Below are positions 45,284 through 56,927 of a stretch of 64,000 bases of DNA, in pieces. Numbering within the stretch: position 1 is the first letter of the stretch; the number at the start of each line of letters is the position of its first letter. The translations under genes were made by a program, and so were the position numbers. This DNA comes from Otatea glauca (taxonomy: Eukaryota > Streptophyta > Magnoliopsida > Poales > Poaceae), in contig CM070711.1 of assembly GCA_036346275.1 (NCBI GenBank), positions 69,005,782 through 69,069,781 on the forward strand, read 5' to 3'. Under the pieces are notes generated by a model. The model was not told the origin of the DNA and did no database searches. It saw nothing but the letters and a program-made list of their open reading frames with translations.

Positions 45284-45900
45284 GGATCGTTTAAATGGGG
45301 GAAGGGAGAGGTTTGGATTGTTTACTCCGGTTGTTCTCGTCATATGACCGGAGATTCTCGTTGGTTCTTTTCCCTAGTTCGAGCCCCCGGTGATGAGTTA
45401 ATCACTTTTGGGGATGCTTCATCTTGTAGAGTCATTGCTAAAGGTACCGTCTGCATTAGTAACAATTTCATTCTTAAGGACGTTGCCTTAGTGAGTAAGC
45501 TGCAATATAAGTTGCTTTCTGTTTCTCAGCTTATTGATAACTCTTTCGAGGTAAGCTTTAAGAGTAGCGCCTGTAAAATCCTTGATTCATCAGGAGAGTT
45601 AGTTTGCGGGATTTCTAGATTTGGGAGTCTTCCGTGCTGATTTTTCTGTTTCTTCTGGACACTCTCTTCAGTGTTTGATTGCTTCTGAGTCCTGTGATCT
45701 CTCCTTCTGGCATAGGAGACTTGGTCACATTTGCTTCGACCATTTGACTCGAGTTAGCAATCATGATCTCATTCGTGGTTTGCCTAAACTCAAGATGGTC
45801 AAAGACTTAGTTTGCTCTCCTTGCCGACATGGCAAGATGGTTTCTACTTCTCATCCTCCAATCACTGTTTTGACGTCTGATGTACCAGGATAGCTTTTAC
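45284..45900 (+). pseudogene. pol: SIRE-type protease and pre-integrase zinc finger
   Basis: WIVYSGCSRHMTGD marks the aspartic protease, but the catalytic Asp of the expected DSG triad is Tyr here (TAC, 45323-45325). ELITFGDASSCRVIAKGTV and LQYKLLSVSQLIDNSF follow. The pre-integrase region has FWHRRLGHICFDHLTRV and VCSPCRHGKMV (45705-45840), an intact H-H-C-C finger. A one-base shift lies near 45630, and a TAG at 45891 stops the frame just before the integrase. Confidence 0.85.
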
Positions 45901-45902
45901 AT

Positions 45903-46980
45903 ATGGACACTGTTGGTCCAGCTCGAGTGCAGTCATTGGGTGGGAAGCGATATGTCCTTGTCATTGCCGATGATTTTTCGAGGTATTCTTGGGTGTTTTT
46001 CATGGCCTCGAAGGATGAGTCTTTTACTCATTTAAGTGGTTTGGTCAGTAGATTGTCTATCAAGCTCTCAGGTGCCTTACGAGTTATACGCAGTGACAAT
46101 AGTACGGAGTTCAAGAACTCCTACTTTGAGAGTTTCTGTGTGAAGTCTGGTTTAGAGCATCAGTTCTCCTCTCCTTACGTCCCTCAGCAAAATGACGTAG
46201 TGGAAAGGAAGAACATAACCCTGGTAGAGAGGGCCAGGACAATGCTAGACGAGTACAACACTCCTAGGAAGTTTTGGACTGAGGCTATAGCTACTGCTTG
46301 CTATGTTTCTAACCGAGTATTCTTGAGAGCACATTTGCACCGCACTTCTTACGAGTTGAGGTATGAGCGAAAGCCCAGTGTTTCTCATTTTCGTGTGTTT
46401 GGTTGCAAGTGTTTCATTTTGAAGTCTGGTAACCTGGATAAGTTTGAGTCTCGTTCTTCCGATGGTATCTTTCTGGGTTATTCGAATTCTACTCGAAGTT
46501 ATAGGGTCTGAAGTTGCGATAAGCATAGGATCATAGAGACCTGCAAAGTGACCTTTGATGAGGCTAGCCTAGGAGCTAGACCTGACATTTCAGGTTCTTC
46601 TTCCCTCTCCGAGACCATCTTTGTAGAGGATGAGGATAATAGAAATGACTGTGTCTCACCTTATCCAGTCCCCTCTACACCTGAGGTGCCTCCTGTTTTC
46701 ATTTCTGCACCTCAGGGAGACCAGCCCTTGCCTTCTGAATCTCATGCAGTTAGTGGCTCTGATCCTACCTCTTCTGTGCATGAGGTAGAGGCCACTTCTG
46801 GTTCTGGACCTCTCCGCCATATTCAAAGTCATCATCCACCTGATCAGATCATTGGTGATCTGTTTGAGCGGGTCACTAGCTCAAAATCGAGTTTGTCCAG
46901 TTTCTGCCTTTACTCAGCCTTTGTTACCTCCTTTAAGCCGAAGGATGTTTCTCATGTATTATCGATGAATCATGGATTAA
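45903..46980 (+). pseudogene. pol: SIRE-type integrase
   Basis: Integrase inserts the cDNA into the chromosome. MDTVGPARVQSLGGKRYVLV carries the first catalytic Asp, IRSDNSTEF the second (45... codon 46095-46097) and NDVVERKN the Glu (46203-46205), with D-X35-E spacing. KFWTEAIATACYVSNRVF and VFGCKCFIL plus DGIFLGYSNSTRSYRV are the C-terminal GKGY-type signature. A TGA at 46509 ends the frame; the linker to reverse transcriptase continues at 46548-46965 (DEASLGARPD, PEVPPVF, HHPPDQIIGD) and breaks by one base near 46962. The catalytic core itself is uninterrupted. Confidence 0.9.
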
Positions 46981-47660
46981 TGCTATGTATGAGGAACTCA
47001 AAAACTTTGAGAGGAACAAGGTATGGCAGCTTGTCGAGCCCCCATCTGGTCATAATGTCATTGGGACCATGTGGGTGTTCAAGAACAAGCAGAGTGAGGA
47101 TGGGGTTATCATTAGAAACAAGGCTAGGCTAGTTGCACATGGCTTTTCTAAAGTCGAGGGTCTTAATTTTGAGGAAACCTTTGCCCCTGTAGTTAGACTA
47201 GAAGCTATTATGATCCTGTTTGCATTTTTTGCATCCAAGGGCTTCAAGCTTTATCAAATGGATGTCAAGAGTGCATTCCTCAATGGGTATATTGAAGAAG
47301 CGGTGTATGTTAGGCAGCCTCCAGGATTCGAGAGCCCCAAATACCCAAACCATGTCTTCAAGCTTTCTAAAGTTTTGTATGGACTTAAGCAGGCCCCTGG
47401 AGCTTGGTATGAAAGGCTTAAGTCCTATCTTCTCTGCGATGGTTTCAAAATGGGAATAGTAGACAAGACTCTGTTTATTAGACACTAAGATTCTCATTTT
47501 CTCATTGTACAGATTTATGTGGACGATATTATCTTTGGTGGCTATTCGCATTCTCTTCTGTCTCAGTTTTCAGAAGTGATGAGCACAGGTTTGAAATGAG
47601 TATGATGGGTGAGTTGAGCTACTTCCCGGCTTCCAAATCAAGCAAACTTGGGAGGGCACC
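46965..47660 (+). pseudogene. pol: SIRE-type reverse transcriptase
   Basis: The open frame 46985-47488 holds NKVWQLVEPP, NKARLVAHGFSKVEGLNFEE (in part), FAPVVRLEAI, YQMDVKSAFLNGYI with the first catalytic Asp, and YGLKQAPGAWYERL. A TAA at 47486 cuts it just before QIYVDDIIFG, whose YVDD box is intact at 47516-47527. A further shift near 47585 separates FEMSMMGELSYF. All catalytic residues can be seen, but not in one frame. Confidence 0.9.
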
Positions 47661-48224
47661 TTCTTGCATCAAGGCAAGTACACTCGAGACCTCCTGAGGC
47701 GCTTCGACCTGTCTGACGGGAAGCCGATGATGGCTCCTATGGCCGCCACTGCTGTCCTCGAGCCTGATGAGGATGGTGAGCTAGTTGATCAGAAGGAGTT
47801 TCAGATCTTTATCGGCTCTCTCTTGTACCTCATTGCTTCGAGGCCAGACATACATTTTGCTATGTGTCTGTGTGCTCGATTCCAGGTTTCTCCTTGTGCC
47901 TCTCACCGCCAGGTGGTGAAGCGCATCTTTAGGTACCTTCGAGCTACCATTGACTATGGTATTTGGTGCTCTTCTTCTTCTTCTTGTCTGTCCCTTCGAG
48001 CCTTTTCCGATGTAGTCTTTGCTGGCTGTAGGATAGATAGGAAAAGCACTTCTGGCACTTGCCAATTCATTGGCACTTGTCTTGTTTCTTGGTCATCTAG
48101 GAAGTAGTTCGGTGTTGCACAGTCTACCGCTGAGGCCGAATATGTTGCTGCAACCAGTTGCTATAGTCAGATTCTCTGGATGAGTTCGACCTTGCTGGAC
48201 TTTGGGTTATAAATAGAGAGTGTG
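47661..48224 (+). pseudogene. pol: SIRE-type RNase H, first part
   Basis: LHQGKYTRDLLRRFDLSDGK, FQIFIGSLLYLIASRPDIHF, VKRIFRYLRATIDYGIW, LSLRAFSDVVFAGCRIDRKS (catalytic Asp in FSD) and TSGTCQFIGTCLVSWSSRK, then TAG, then STAEAEYVAATSCYSQ. The TAG at 48105 replaces an expected Gln codon of the SRKQ motif. The domain is cut at 48224 by a solo LTR. Confidence 0.9.
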
Positions 48225-51131
48225 TGTGAGGACCCTCCCCTTAATCATCCCATCCTTAAGCATAAATGTATCATAAGCATCATCATTAGTATTAAGCTTG
48301 CATCAAGAATTACTAATTGAGCAGGAGTAATAATCAAGCTAAGGAAAGTGTCAGTACATCTTCATTGTTTTGCATAAGCATCATTAGTAATCATCATCAT
48401 TATCACCCCTAAGCATGAGCATCAATGTATTCATTTGTGCATGAGTAAGTGGATGAGAGTAAAGCATGGCAGTCTGCATGCATGTGTGTATTGGCAGTGA
48501 AGGGTAAAAGAAGGAGGTAGTAAGAGAGTAAACTAGTGAGGGTAAAAGAGTAATTTCAGAGCAGCAGTAGATGGATAAGAATGCCAGCCGTGAAGATATT
48601 TTTCCCCTCAGTCACTCTCCAGCAACCAGGCAGCCTTTACCTCTCTCTTACTCTCTCCAACCGAAAACCACAGCAATGCCTTGCTAGATCCATTCACTCT
48701 CAGCCATTTTCTTCCCCATTCGCACAGCAGCTAAGCAACCAGAAGCAAGACCAGCTAGTGCATTCCTCTCCTTACTGCATTCCTCAAACCGAAGCACATC
48801 CAGAGACAAGAACAAGCAAGCAAAAGAGAGGCAGCTATCCAGATCATCCAGGAGGAAGGAGTAAGCTGGCCAAGAATCAAGCAAAGCAAGAGCCAGGAGC
48901 AAGAAGAGGATTCGGCCACCTCTACCTCAACTGCAACCCTAGCTACCTCAACCCCAACCCTAACCCTAGCAGCAAGCACAACTGAACCAGATCGCCAGGA
49001 AAGCAAGTAAGAGCTACCCATTTCTAGTGTAAATGCTTAGATCAGTAGCTGGAATGAGTAGATCGGGTAGAGGGAGAGCTTATCTCAGGATGGGGATGTG
49101 GTTTTTGCTCCAGTCGGCCGGGAGAGAAAGCAGCCGGCGCTGGAGGGAAGTGTCGTCGGCCAGGTGGATGCGTCGCCGGCAGCTGGGAGGAGAAGTCGCC
49201 GCTGGGAGAGAGCTCACGGGAGAGCCAAGTAGCGAAGAGGACTTCGGTCCAGGAAAAACATCCAGGAAGTGAGGTTCGGCTGGGAAGTAGAAGGAAAAGA
49301 AAGAAAAACAGAGAAGAGAAAAAGAGAAAAGAAGAGAAGGAGAAAAGAGAAAGAAGAAGAAGAGAAAAGGAAAGAAGAGAGAAAAAAGAGAAAAATGAGA
49401 AAAGTGGAAAATGAGTAGATTTTGCATATAGATCTGCCATGAGCATCATCAGTAGCATTAGATGATTAGTGGTTAGTTGTGACATTAGTTATGCATGCAT
49501 GTGTATTAGGCAAGAAAACAACAGCAGTAGTTGCATTCATTGTTTAGTTTGCTAAATAAAAATATGAAGATGCATAGCATTAAAATGGACATCAGTAGAA
49601 GTATATATATCAAAAATAGAATATTGGACTGTTGGACACTTAACTCATACTTAATAAAAATGCAGTAGTTAATAGATTATAATTTTCGGGACGAGCGAGA
49701 ACACGCCCGACAACCAGACCCTATTTTCGAGCGAGGTAGAACTTTCCGAGTTTATTCCAGGCAAGCAAAACCCTCCCTTGATCATGTTTTATTGAAAATG
49801 ATTTCATTGTCTTATCAATTTATGATCTCTCACTGCATGGAAAACTTAATTTCAATAAAAGTATTAAAAAGGTTGTGTGCTGGAAGAATGGGTTAAAAGA
49901 ATGAGTTGTTGGGTTGAGATGGTTATGATGGTTGGAAATTGGAAATGGGAATGGGAATGGGAATATTGTGTCTAGCTAATGGTTGGGTTGGCGTGTGTTA
50001 ATATGGCTGGTAGAGGATGCCGATGAGAAGGATGTAGGCCGGAGGGGTCCTCTACATGGGTTATAATACAAGTTTCAACAACCTAACACCTGGGTAATGA
50101 GCCATAAAACCAGTATCAACCATGGTGTGTGAAATCGGCCAGAAAAGGTTGTCCTACAATGGTATTAGAGCTCTCCACAGCGGGTAAGGATAGCATGGTG
50201 CTTCAGGTAAGGCGGTAGGCCTGGAAGGTGATGCCATTGGAGCGGTATATTTGAAGCCAGAGGTGTACCTGGTTGAGAGGAGTACAACTGCACCTTGGAG
50301 TTGTGTGGCGACTGGGATAGGTGTCACAAACTCAAGTGCAGGCGAAGAACTAATACTAGAGTAGTGATAAACGTTAGGGCATCTCTTGTGGGTGTCACTA
50401 TGGGTAAAGTGGTACAAACTGCACGGTAAAATCTTGAATTCAAGCCAGTCTCTTGGATTAGAGACTATGGTTAGCTTCGGCTTTTCATATTCAGTGTTAG
50501 TAGAAATTTCTAAATATAAAATCAACCAACCCTTTTATCTAAAACTTATTTGTTGTAGAAAGGATATTTTGGGAGAAGTGGTCTTGGGTGAAGTTAGATT
50601 AGGTGTAGTTATGATGGGAAGGGAAAAATCATTTATTGCATTCATATATTATTGCTTGCTGAGTACTTTGTACTCACCCTTGCTTAATCCTCCCCTTGCT
50701 TAGACGGTGAAGTCCATGGACAACCCTCTGAGGCATGGTTGGAGGATAATCAGCAGGAGCAGGACCTACTGGAGGACGGATACTACTACTACTACTACCA
50801 AGAGGAGTAGTAGTGTTAGTACACCGTATTCCAGCTCTAGCAGGCCCCCAGGGGATAGGAGGTTATAATAGATATCTAGATCTTTTGCTGTAATCCCGAT
50901 CTATGTAAATTAAGGTAATGTAATGGACAATAGCCCTGCGTGGCTAATGGAATGTAATAAGGAATTCCATTTGGTGTCTCTAATTATTGTTCTGCTGCAA
51001 TACTCTGTATACAGTATAGTAGCTAATAAAACATCAGAAGGCCTGATGTTTTGCTAGTTACTGTGCTGAGGTCCGTACAGTTAACCCTAGGTGACAGTCG
51101 TTACCGGGGGTTAATTATACGGGTCGCCACA
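48225..51131. mobile_element. Solo LTR, 2.9 kb, inserted in RNase H
   Basis: Begins TGTGAGGACCC and ends GGGTCGCCACA. The host sequence GTGTG flanks both sides (48220-48224 and 51132-51136), and the RNase H reading resumes right after. It has no coding region. Inside are a purine-rich tract (49275-49415, GAAAAGAGAA-type), TGGGAATGGGAA repeats near 49945 and TACTACTACTAC near 50780. The family is not one of the others in the window; LTR length suggests a gypsy element. Confidence 0.95.
49275..49415 (+). repeat. Purine-rich GA/AAG tract
   Basis: About 140 bp of nearly pure purines inside the solo LTR. It stays open on the minus strand as a Phe/Leu/Ser run, which is composition and not a gene. 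Confidence 0.9.
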
Positions 51132-51136
51132 GTGTG

Positions 51137-51381
51137 CCACTTTTCTAGGACAACACTTTTGCTCTTTGCATTGTGAAAAACCCAGTGCAGCACTCCAGGA
51201 CCAATCACATTGATATTAGATATCACTTCCTTAGAGACCATGTGGAGAAAGGTGATATAGTACTTCAGTTTGTGGAGAGTGACCACCAGATTGTTGATAT
51301 CTTTACCAAGCCTTTGGATAGCTCCAGGTTTGTTGCCATGAGGAGTGGGCTTGGAGTTGTGTGCCCTTACGGCTTATTGTG
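51137..51381 (+). pseudogene. pol: SIRE-type RNase H, C-terminal part
   Basis: NPVQHSRTNHIDIRYHFL, HVEKGDIVLQFVES, QIVDIFTKPLDSSRF, then LGVVCPYGLL and TGA. This is the end of pol in copia elements, here separated from the first part by the solo LTR. It is followed by GAGGGGGAGCTGG. Confidence 0.9.
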
Positions 51382-52960
51382 AGGGGGAGCTGGTTTGTAT
51401 ATTACGTATTATATATTTTATTCCAACCTTTCTTTTCCTTTGCATCTCCTGGGTGTTTCTGAGCTGAAGTGTTATCTACTATCTTTTCTATGCTCTATAG
51501 CCACCCAGTTTGCAGTTTCTCGACTTCTTATCCTCATTTTGTGTTTCTGGTTTCCGTTGAGTTCAGTTGGACCTTTCTTGAGCTTAATTTTGCTAATAAC
51601 TCAACTTGAACCAGATTTGTGCTTAAAATTGATTCACTTATTGAGGGGAGTTTGAGAACCTACTTCATGCATTGCATATAGACTTCATTTTCTATTTTAT
51701 GAGCTTTGTCTATTATGCAAATGAACTTCTAATCATGCTATGCACCCTGCTACTTTCATGAAGAAAAATGCTATCTTAGATATGTTCAAGTTCATTTTGA
51801 TTCATCTTGCTAAGCTTGTTAAAATTTGAAAATTAACGCTTTAAATGAAAACTTGATGAAACATATTGCTTTTACTTGCTAAGTTTCTTCTATAGATGTA
51901 TTTGCCATAATTCGTGAAATTTTAGATATCTCTAGAGTCCCTATAGCAACTTGGGTGAAACATGCTTGATTCATACCAGAATCCTTCATTTGCTCATAAT
52001 TCAATATGCTAAAAATGAAAATTAAGCAAAAATGACTTTTCTTGTGCGTATTAGACTCAACACCTTACATTCTCAAGACAGCCTCCCATTGCACTTGGGA
52101 TGAACTTGGAATGCAGCGTGTATGACTAAGACCATCCTCTTAAGAGTTCTTCTTGAGATGGTCGAATATGACTTGAGTCAATTGATTTAAAAAATGCAAA
52201 AAAAAACATAAGTGGGTAAAGAATGCAAATAATGTCTAACATTTGCACCCCACTATGTCTTTCAAAGCTTAAAGCAAAATTTGCATTAATTGATAAATGA
52301 GCTCGAAGGACCTTGTATGCCTTCTAGATTCCCCAAAGTGTTGAGTAAGTTGAACTCTAGGTTCTTCATTTGATCCATTGTATGGCTGTGCTCCCAGTTT
52401 AGAAACTATGCTTAGTGTTGCACTTGTTAAATCATGCAAAAATGACATCGTTTTCTTTGTGCTTGCTAGCAAAATTGATATTTGCACTTGGACATGTCTT
52501 TGTTTAGCATAATCTAAACTTGAGTAGCCTGGTGTCATTATTTGTCTATATAGTCACTTGGATAATCTTCAAAGCTCTTTAGGACGCATTTCATGCATAC
52601 ATGTGTAAAGGGGGAGACAATGTCCTCCTGATGCCTATATTGCCAAAAGGGGGAGAAATTGTAGAGAAGGCATCATTAAAAAGATAAAGATGTGATTGCA
52701 TTCTCTCTTATGATCTTTGTAAAGTCTTGCAAATTATTAGGATCATAAGTATATTTGAGTTTTTCTTGGAATTCTTAGAGCTTTTGTGGAAAACTTGTTC
52801 TTTCTATTGGCTTGCTCTAAATTCATTCTCGCCAACTTGGTCAGGTCCTTATCTTCTTTCTTTCTAGATCAAGTTCGGCTTTTCATCCTAATTGATTCAT
52901 TCTCTTCTCTTCTCAAACTCAAAATTTTATGCCTTATGGGTGTTTGTCAATATACTCATC
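51382..52960 (+). other. Post-pol region of the SIRE-type element
   Basis: About 1.6 kb with no long open frame; members of this lineage often carry an env-like gene here. The best short frame (51395-51655) is hydrophobic, with LLSFLCSIATQF and LILILCFWFPLSS, and might be a decayed membrane-protein piece; I cannot claim it. Repeated AAGGGGGAGA motifs occur at about 51381, 52609, 52647 and 52961. Confidence 0.5.
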
Positions 52961-52971
52961 AAGGGGGAGAT
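52961..52971 (+). promoter_or_regulatory. Polypurine tract of the SIRE-type element
   Basis: AAGGGGGAGAT lies directly before the 3' LTR start TGAAAGACC. Confidence 0.85.
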
Positions 52972-54522
52972 TGAAAGACCATGAGGAGGTCCAAGTGTGT
53001 GATGAGTAATTGACTGTATTCGAGCTTTTGGTGCTCAAGGTTGAGTTTGATTTGAGTCTATCTTGGTCGGTCGAGTGACTCGAGTAGAGTGAGAATCGAG
53101 AAGAATCGAGTCGGGATGTTGCCAGGTCAAGCGGCGGGTTAGTTCGATTACTACCAAGTTTTGGTTTGGTCGAGTAATACCCCGTCGCTTGTGGTCGAGT
53201 GACTTGAGTAGAGTGAGAATCGATAAGTATCGAGTAGGGTTACTTGATGCTCGATATCGACTCACCGACTCGATTTTGAGCAAAGTGGGCAATGCTATGT
53301 GATTTGTTTCCTTGTTTTTGATAGTTGTAGGACGAAGGTGCTAGATCATGGTGAGGCGAAGGATGACCGGGACTAGGGGAGGTGCGCCGAAGGTCCAGAC
53401 GGTCGAGGATCACCGAAATATGATCGGAGACGGAGTTGTTGTGAACCCAGAAGACAAGGAATGGATGAGATGCTAACTAGGAGCTGCTCGGATCAAGGAG
53501 GGCCGTCAGATCGTGGTCTAGGTGATAGAGTAACGGGTCTAGTTAGCATGCCTTGAAAACCCGGTGTGCTTGTTGGGTTTCGGGTTAGCCCATGTAAGGC
53601 TATGTGTGGGAGTCATCCTAGCCCTTGATGGTGATCCTTATGGTAGAAAGAACTCATCTGAGGATGGAGGGTGACTCAAGAGTAGTATAAATAGAGGGGG
53701 AGGGGTAGCCTTCCTCCTCTTGAATGTTTTAGAGGTTTTGGCTCCTTTGAGCTTTTTGCCCACTTTGTTGTGTGGCTTTGTAAACCTTCCTTCCAGAAAT
53801 ACAAAATACTTTCTATCATTCTTGAATTTATATTACGCATTAGATTCAGTAACTTACTTTCAAGCATTTAAATTCCGCACTTACATTCTTGAAATTTACT
53901 TATACGCAATTTGGATGTGGCTCCCCTCCTTCTACATGCTATTGCCTCTTACTTCGAAGGATCATTGCGCTTTTATTGCAAGAAACCGATCTTGTGTTCT
54001 TGAGCGACTCATTCTTGTAGATCGTGTTTGCAGAGATTTTGACCTGAGTTCTTGCTTACTGTGACAAGTTGGAAGATATCCAAGATCATCTTCATCATCA
54101 AAACCCCATGAGCAAGACTAAGATCAAGTTATTGTGTTTTGTCTGAACTTGGTTTGTTTTTCCTTCCCTGGCAAAAAGGTCAGAACTTTGACGCCAATCT
54201 TTGCGATTGAAGGTTGGAATAAGTTCCTAACATCCTTAAGGTCACATATAGCAAGTTTCATAAGTTTTTGTTCAACCGATCAAAAGATTCCTCAAGATTT
54301 GCTTTTGAGTCGTGCTGTTTTCAGACTCTGTTCTTTCTGCTGTTCTTGAGTCCGGAGCTATCGGTCTCCCTGCGGTAGCACCGCCCATACAGAGCAGTTA
54401 CTCCTTCCCATTTGCTTCTTTTGATTGATTTGTTTGTAGGCTTGGTTGAATCATTTTTGAGTGGGGGAAATTTCAGATTTAGGATCATTCACCCCTCCTC
54501 TGATCACCATTTCGGTCCTCCA
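52972..54522 (+). repeat. 3' LTR of the SIRE-type element
   Basis: 1551 bp, collinear with 40813-42455 but lacking about 90 bp of the CTGGTCGAAGACCAGT tandem repeat. TATAAATA at 53686-53693. Ends TTTCGGTCCTCCA. Scattered substitutions show it is much older than the copia at 8338-15220. Confidence 0.9.
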
Positions 54523-54527
54523 ACTTC

Positions 54528-54659
54528 GCCGTTCTAGCAATCGCCAAGCATACTTGAGCCGTATTAGACCAGTTACTACCAAATCTCCTCCACAAGTAAC
54601 ACCTGACCATGCCTTAGAAACCAAAGAATCTTCACCACTCTCCCCACCTCGCCACTTTT
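54528..54659 (+). CDS. Continuation of the interrupted unknown open frame
   Basis: Frame-compatible with the frame at 40497-40812 once the SIRE element is removed. It reads RRSSNRQAYLSRIRPVTT and ETKESSPLSPPRHF up to the reverse LTR. No domain is recognised. Confidence 0.35.
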
Positions 54660-56927
54660 TAAGGATTGGAAATGGTGATTAGAGGGGGGTGAATGATCAC
54701 AAAACAAAATTTCCCCCCTAAAAGAATCAACCAAAGGCTCGCTAGGTCAAATATGCGTGGAGAAAAAAATTTCTGACAATTTCACCTCTAGGGTAGCACT
54801 ACCAGTGTTAAATGGGCGGTAGTGCTGGAATGAGCAGTACCAGTGGCACTACCGTGCTACAGTACCCCCGATAGTGCTAGTGAACAGTAAAGCCATTCAT
54901 ATGAACAGTACATCAACACGACTTCTAAAACAAAAATTAGTGTATCTTTTGATCGCCTGATCAAAAACCCACGAAACTTTGTATGCACCTTCCTATGGGT
55001 GTCAGGGACCTATTCCAACCTTCAATTGTAAGGATTGACTTCAAAGTTCCAATCTTTTTTGAATTTACCGAAGGTTGCACCAAAACTGGGTCAAAAAATA
55101 AAATTTTTGCCCTGAGCTTGCTCGGGGCATTTGATGATCAAGATGGACCTAGATAGTCTCCCACATATCACAGTAAGCAAGAACCCCAAAGAGATTGCCC
55201 TCAAACGTGAAAGATCACGATATACCTTGAATCCTTCCTTCTCAAGCAAAAACCCAGTTTCTTGAGAAATCTCTTGATGATCATGAGAGAGCTTGCCTAG
55301 ATGATTGGGTGGAGGATACATCCATCAATCACTCATCCTTAGCAACACAAGATCAAGAGAAAAATAAACCAACAAGAAAGATCAAGAATCAAGAAGGAGA
55401 AAGGTTAATAACAAAAGCCAAATCTTGAGCACGAAATTGATCTTTATTTTAGAGCATGAGGATGGATTACAAAGCCTCTCACCTGAGGGCAAAGCTCCCA
55501 AGGAGCACTCACATACCCACACAAGAACTAAAATCTTGTGGAAACCCTAAACCTCCTAATGTCTCAGTCTAAGGCTTGAGGCCTCTCCTCCCCCTACATC
55601 TCCTTATATAGTGGAGGAAACCCTAACCCTAAACCTGGACACTAGAGTAGATACCATACACTTCTTACATGGGCTAACCCGAAACCCAACACCTTTAACG
55701 GGTTTTTTACTCACTCAAGCAAGCTTCTCAAAGTGGCCAGCCTCCTAATGTCTTAGTCTAAGGCTTGAGGCCTCTCCTCCCCCTACATCTTATATAGTGG
55801 AGGAAACCTTAAACCTGGACACTAGAGTAGATACCATCCACTTCTTACATGGGCTAACCCGAAGCCCAACGCTCTTAACTGGTTTTTTACTCACACAACT
55901 CCACTATGGCATGACCTCAACCACTTTGGCCACCGCCGCAATTTTCCAAATCGCCTCGACCGCCGGTATTGGACAAATTACCAATTTGCCCCAATGATCG
56001 GTCTTCCTTTTCCTCGAAGCATCGCCATGCTTCGTGCTTTCCACGTGGCCCCAATGACTTGCCACCAAGCCTCTCACACATTCGGACTCCCACGAACCGT
56101 CCTCGCTTGTAAACGGGCCCAAGTCACTTGACACGCCACATGTCCTCGTCAACTTCACCGTGATGGCATCGGCTTCCTTGATCGTTCTAGACCTCGGCTC
56201 CTCCCTAAGCCTAGTCCCAGTCCATGCCGTTGCCTGCCATGTCCACCAGTAGTGTTTCACGCTCCAATTCCTTATCTTCCCGGCTTGCAACCCCCTCCCA
56301 GCCTTGATCATCTTCTGGCGTCCCTCAATTGTTCTGGACCTCAACTCTCCTAGCCTAGTCCCGATCTCGCCTTCACCTCACCATGACCTAGCCCCGGATC
56401 CTGCAACCACACAGACAAGAAACACATCACATAGCATTGTTCACAAAGATATGCATTAATCTAGACATAATGTAAACATTAAGCTCAAGTCGCTGGAAAC
56501 CTGGTACTACTGCCTCCCAGGGCTAGTAGTACCGCAAATCTGGTACTACCGCTCCTGGTAGGCCGGTAGTACCGCTCCACTGAAACAACCCGAAGAGACA
56601 CCTCTCTGGAAAATAACTACTGCCACTGGAGGCCGGTAGTACCACACCCCCAGTACAACTGCTCCCAGATGACCGGTAGTGCCACCCTTGTCTAACCCCA
56701 AAGAAAACTCCTCTCTGTAAAATAGCTACAACCACTTTGAGACCGGTAGCACTGCAGGGCTGGCACTGCCACCACTATAAGGCCAGTAGTGCTGCCCAAC
56801 ACTGACAGCCCTCAAATTGCTTCAAATTCAAAATAGAATTCAAAACAAACTCAAACTTGAGCTCCACATGCTCAAACACTGTCAATAGCTCATCACAAAC
56901 ATGGATTGACCTCCACATGGTCTTTCA
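54660..56927 (-). mobile_element. Solo copia LTR, reverse orientation
   Basis: Read on minus it starts TGAAAGACCATGTGGAGG (56927 downward) and ends near CCAATCCTTA (54660), matching the SIRE-type LTR termini. GGCCGGTAGTACC motifs are repeated at 56500-56760. A 189-bp segment containing the promoter is tandemly duplicated at 55552-55895. No clear 5-bp duplication is found: CTTTT on the left, GCTTT on the right. Confidence 0.8.
55552..55895 (-). repeat. Tandem duplication of the LTR promoter segment
   Basis: CCTCCTAATGTCT-AGTCTAAG begins both copies (55552 and 55741). Each holds a minus-strand TATATAAG box (55613-55620 and 55789-55796) and GGGCTAACCCGAA-CCCAAC. The second copy is shorter by about 30 bp. 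Confidence 0.9.

Larger units (their letters stand above)
40813..54522 (+). mobile_element. SIRE/Maximus-type copia retrotransposon
   Basis: LTRs of 1643 and 1551 bp (TGAAAGACCA...CGGTCCTCA/CCA), an initiator-Met primer site, a long gag with coiled-coil extension, pol in copia order, a long post-pol region, and a polypurine tract. Flanks ACCTC (40808-40812) and ACTTC (54523-54527) agree in four of five bases as the aged target duplication. A 2907-bp solo LTR is inserted in RNase H; without it and its duplication the element is about 10.8 kb, usual for this lineage. Coding is disabled by many stops and point changes. Confidence 0.9.

Noticed and set aside
48935..48970. Telomere-like CCCTAACCCTAA text (also at 55618-55640)
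   Set aside because: Only two or three irregular units, inside LTR sequence; no array and no subtelomeric context.
49042..49485. 147-codon minus-strand open frame
   Set aside because: It is the complement of a purine tract in a solo LTR and encodes Phe/Ser/Leu runs only.
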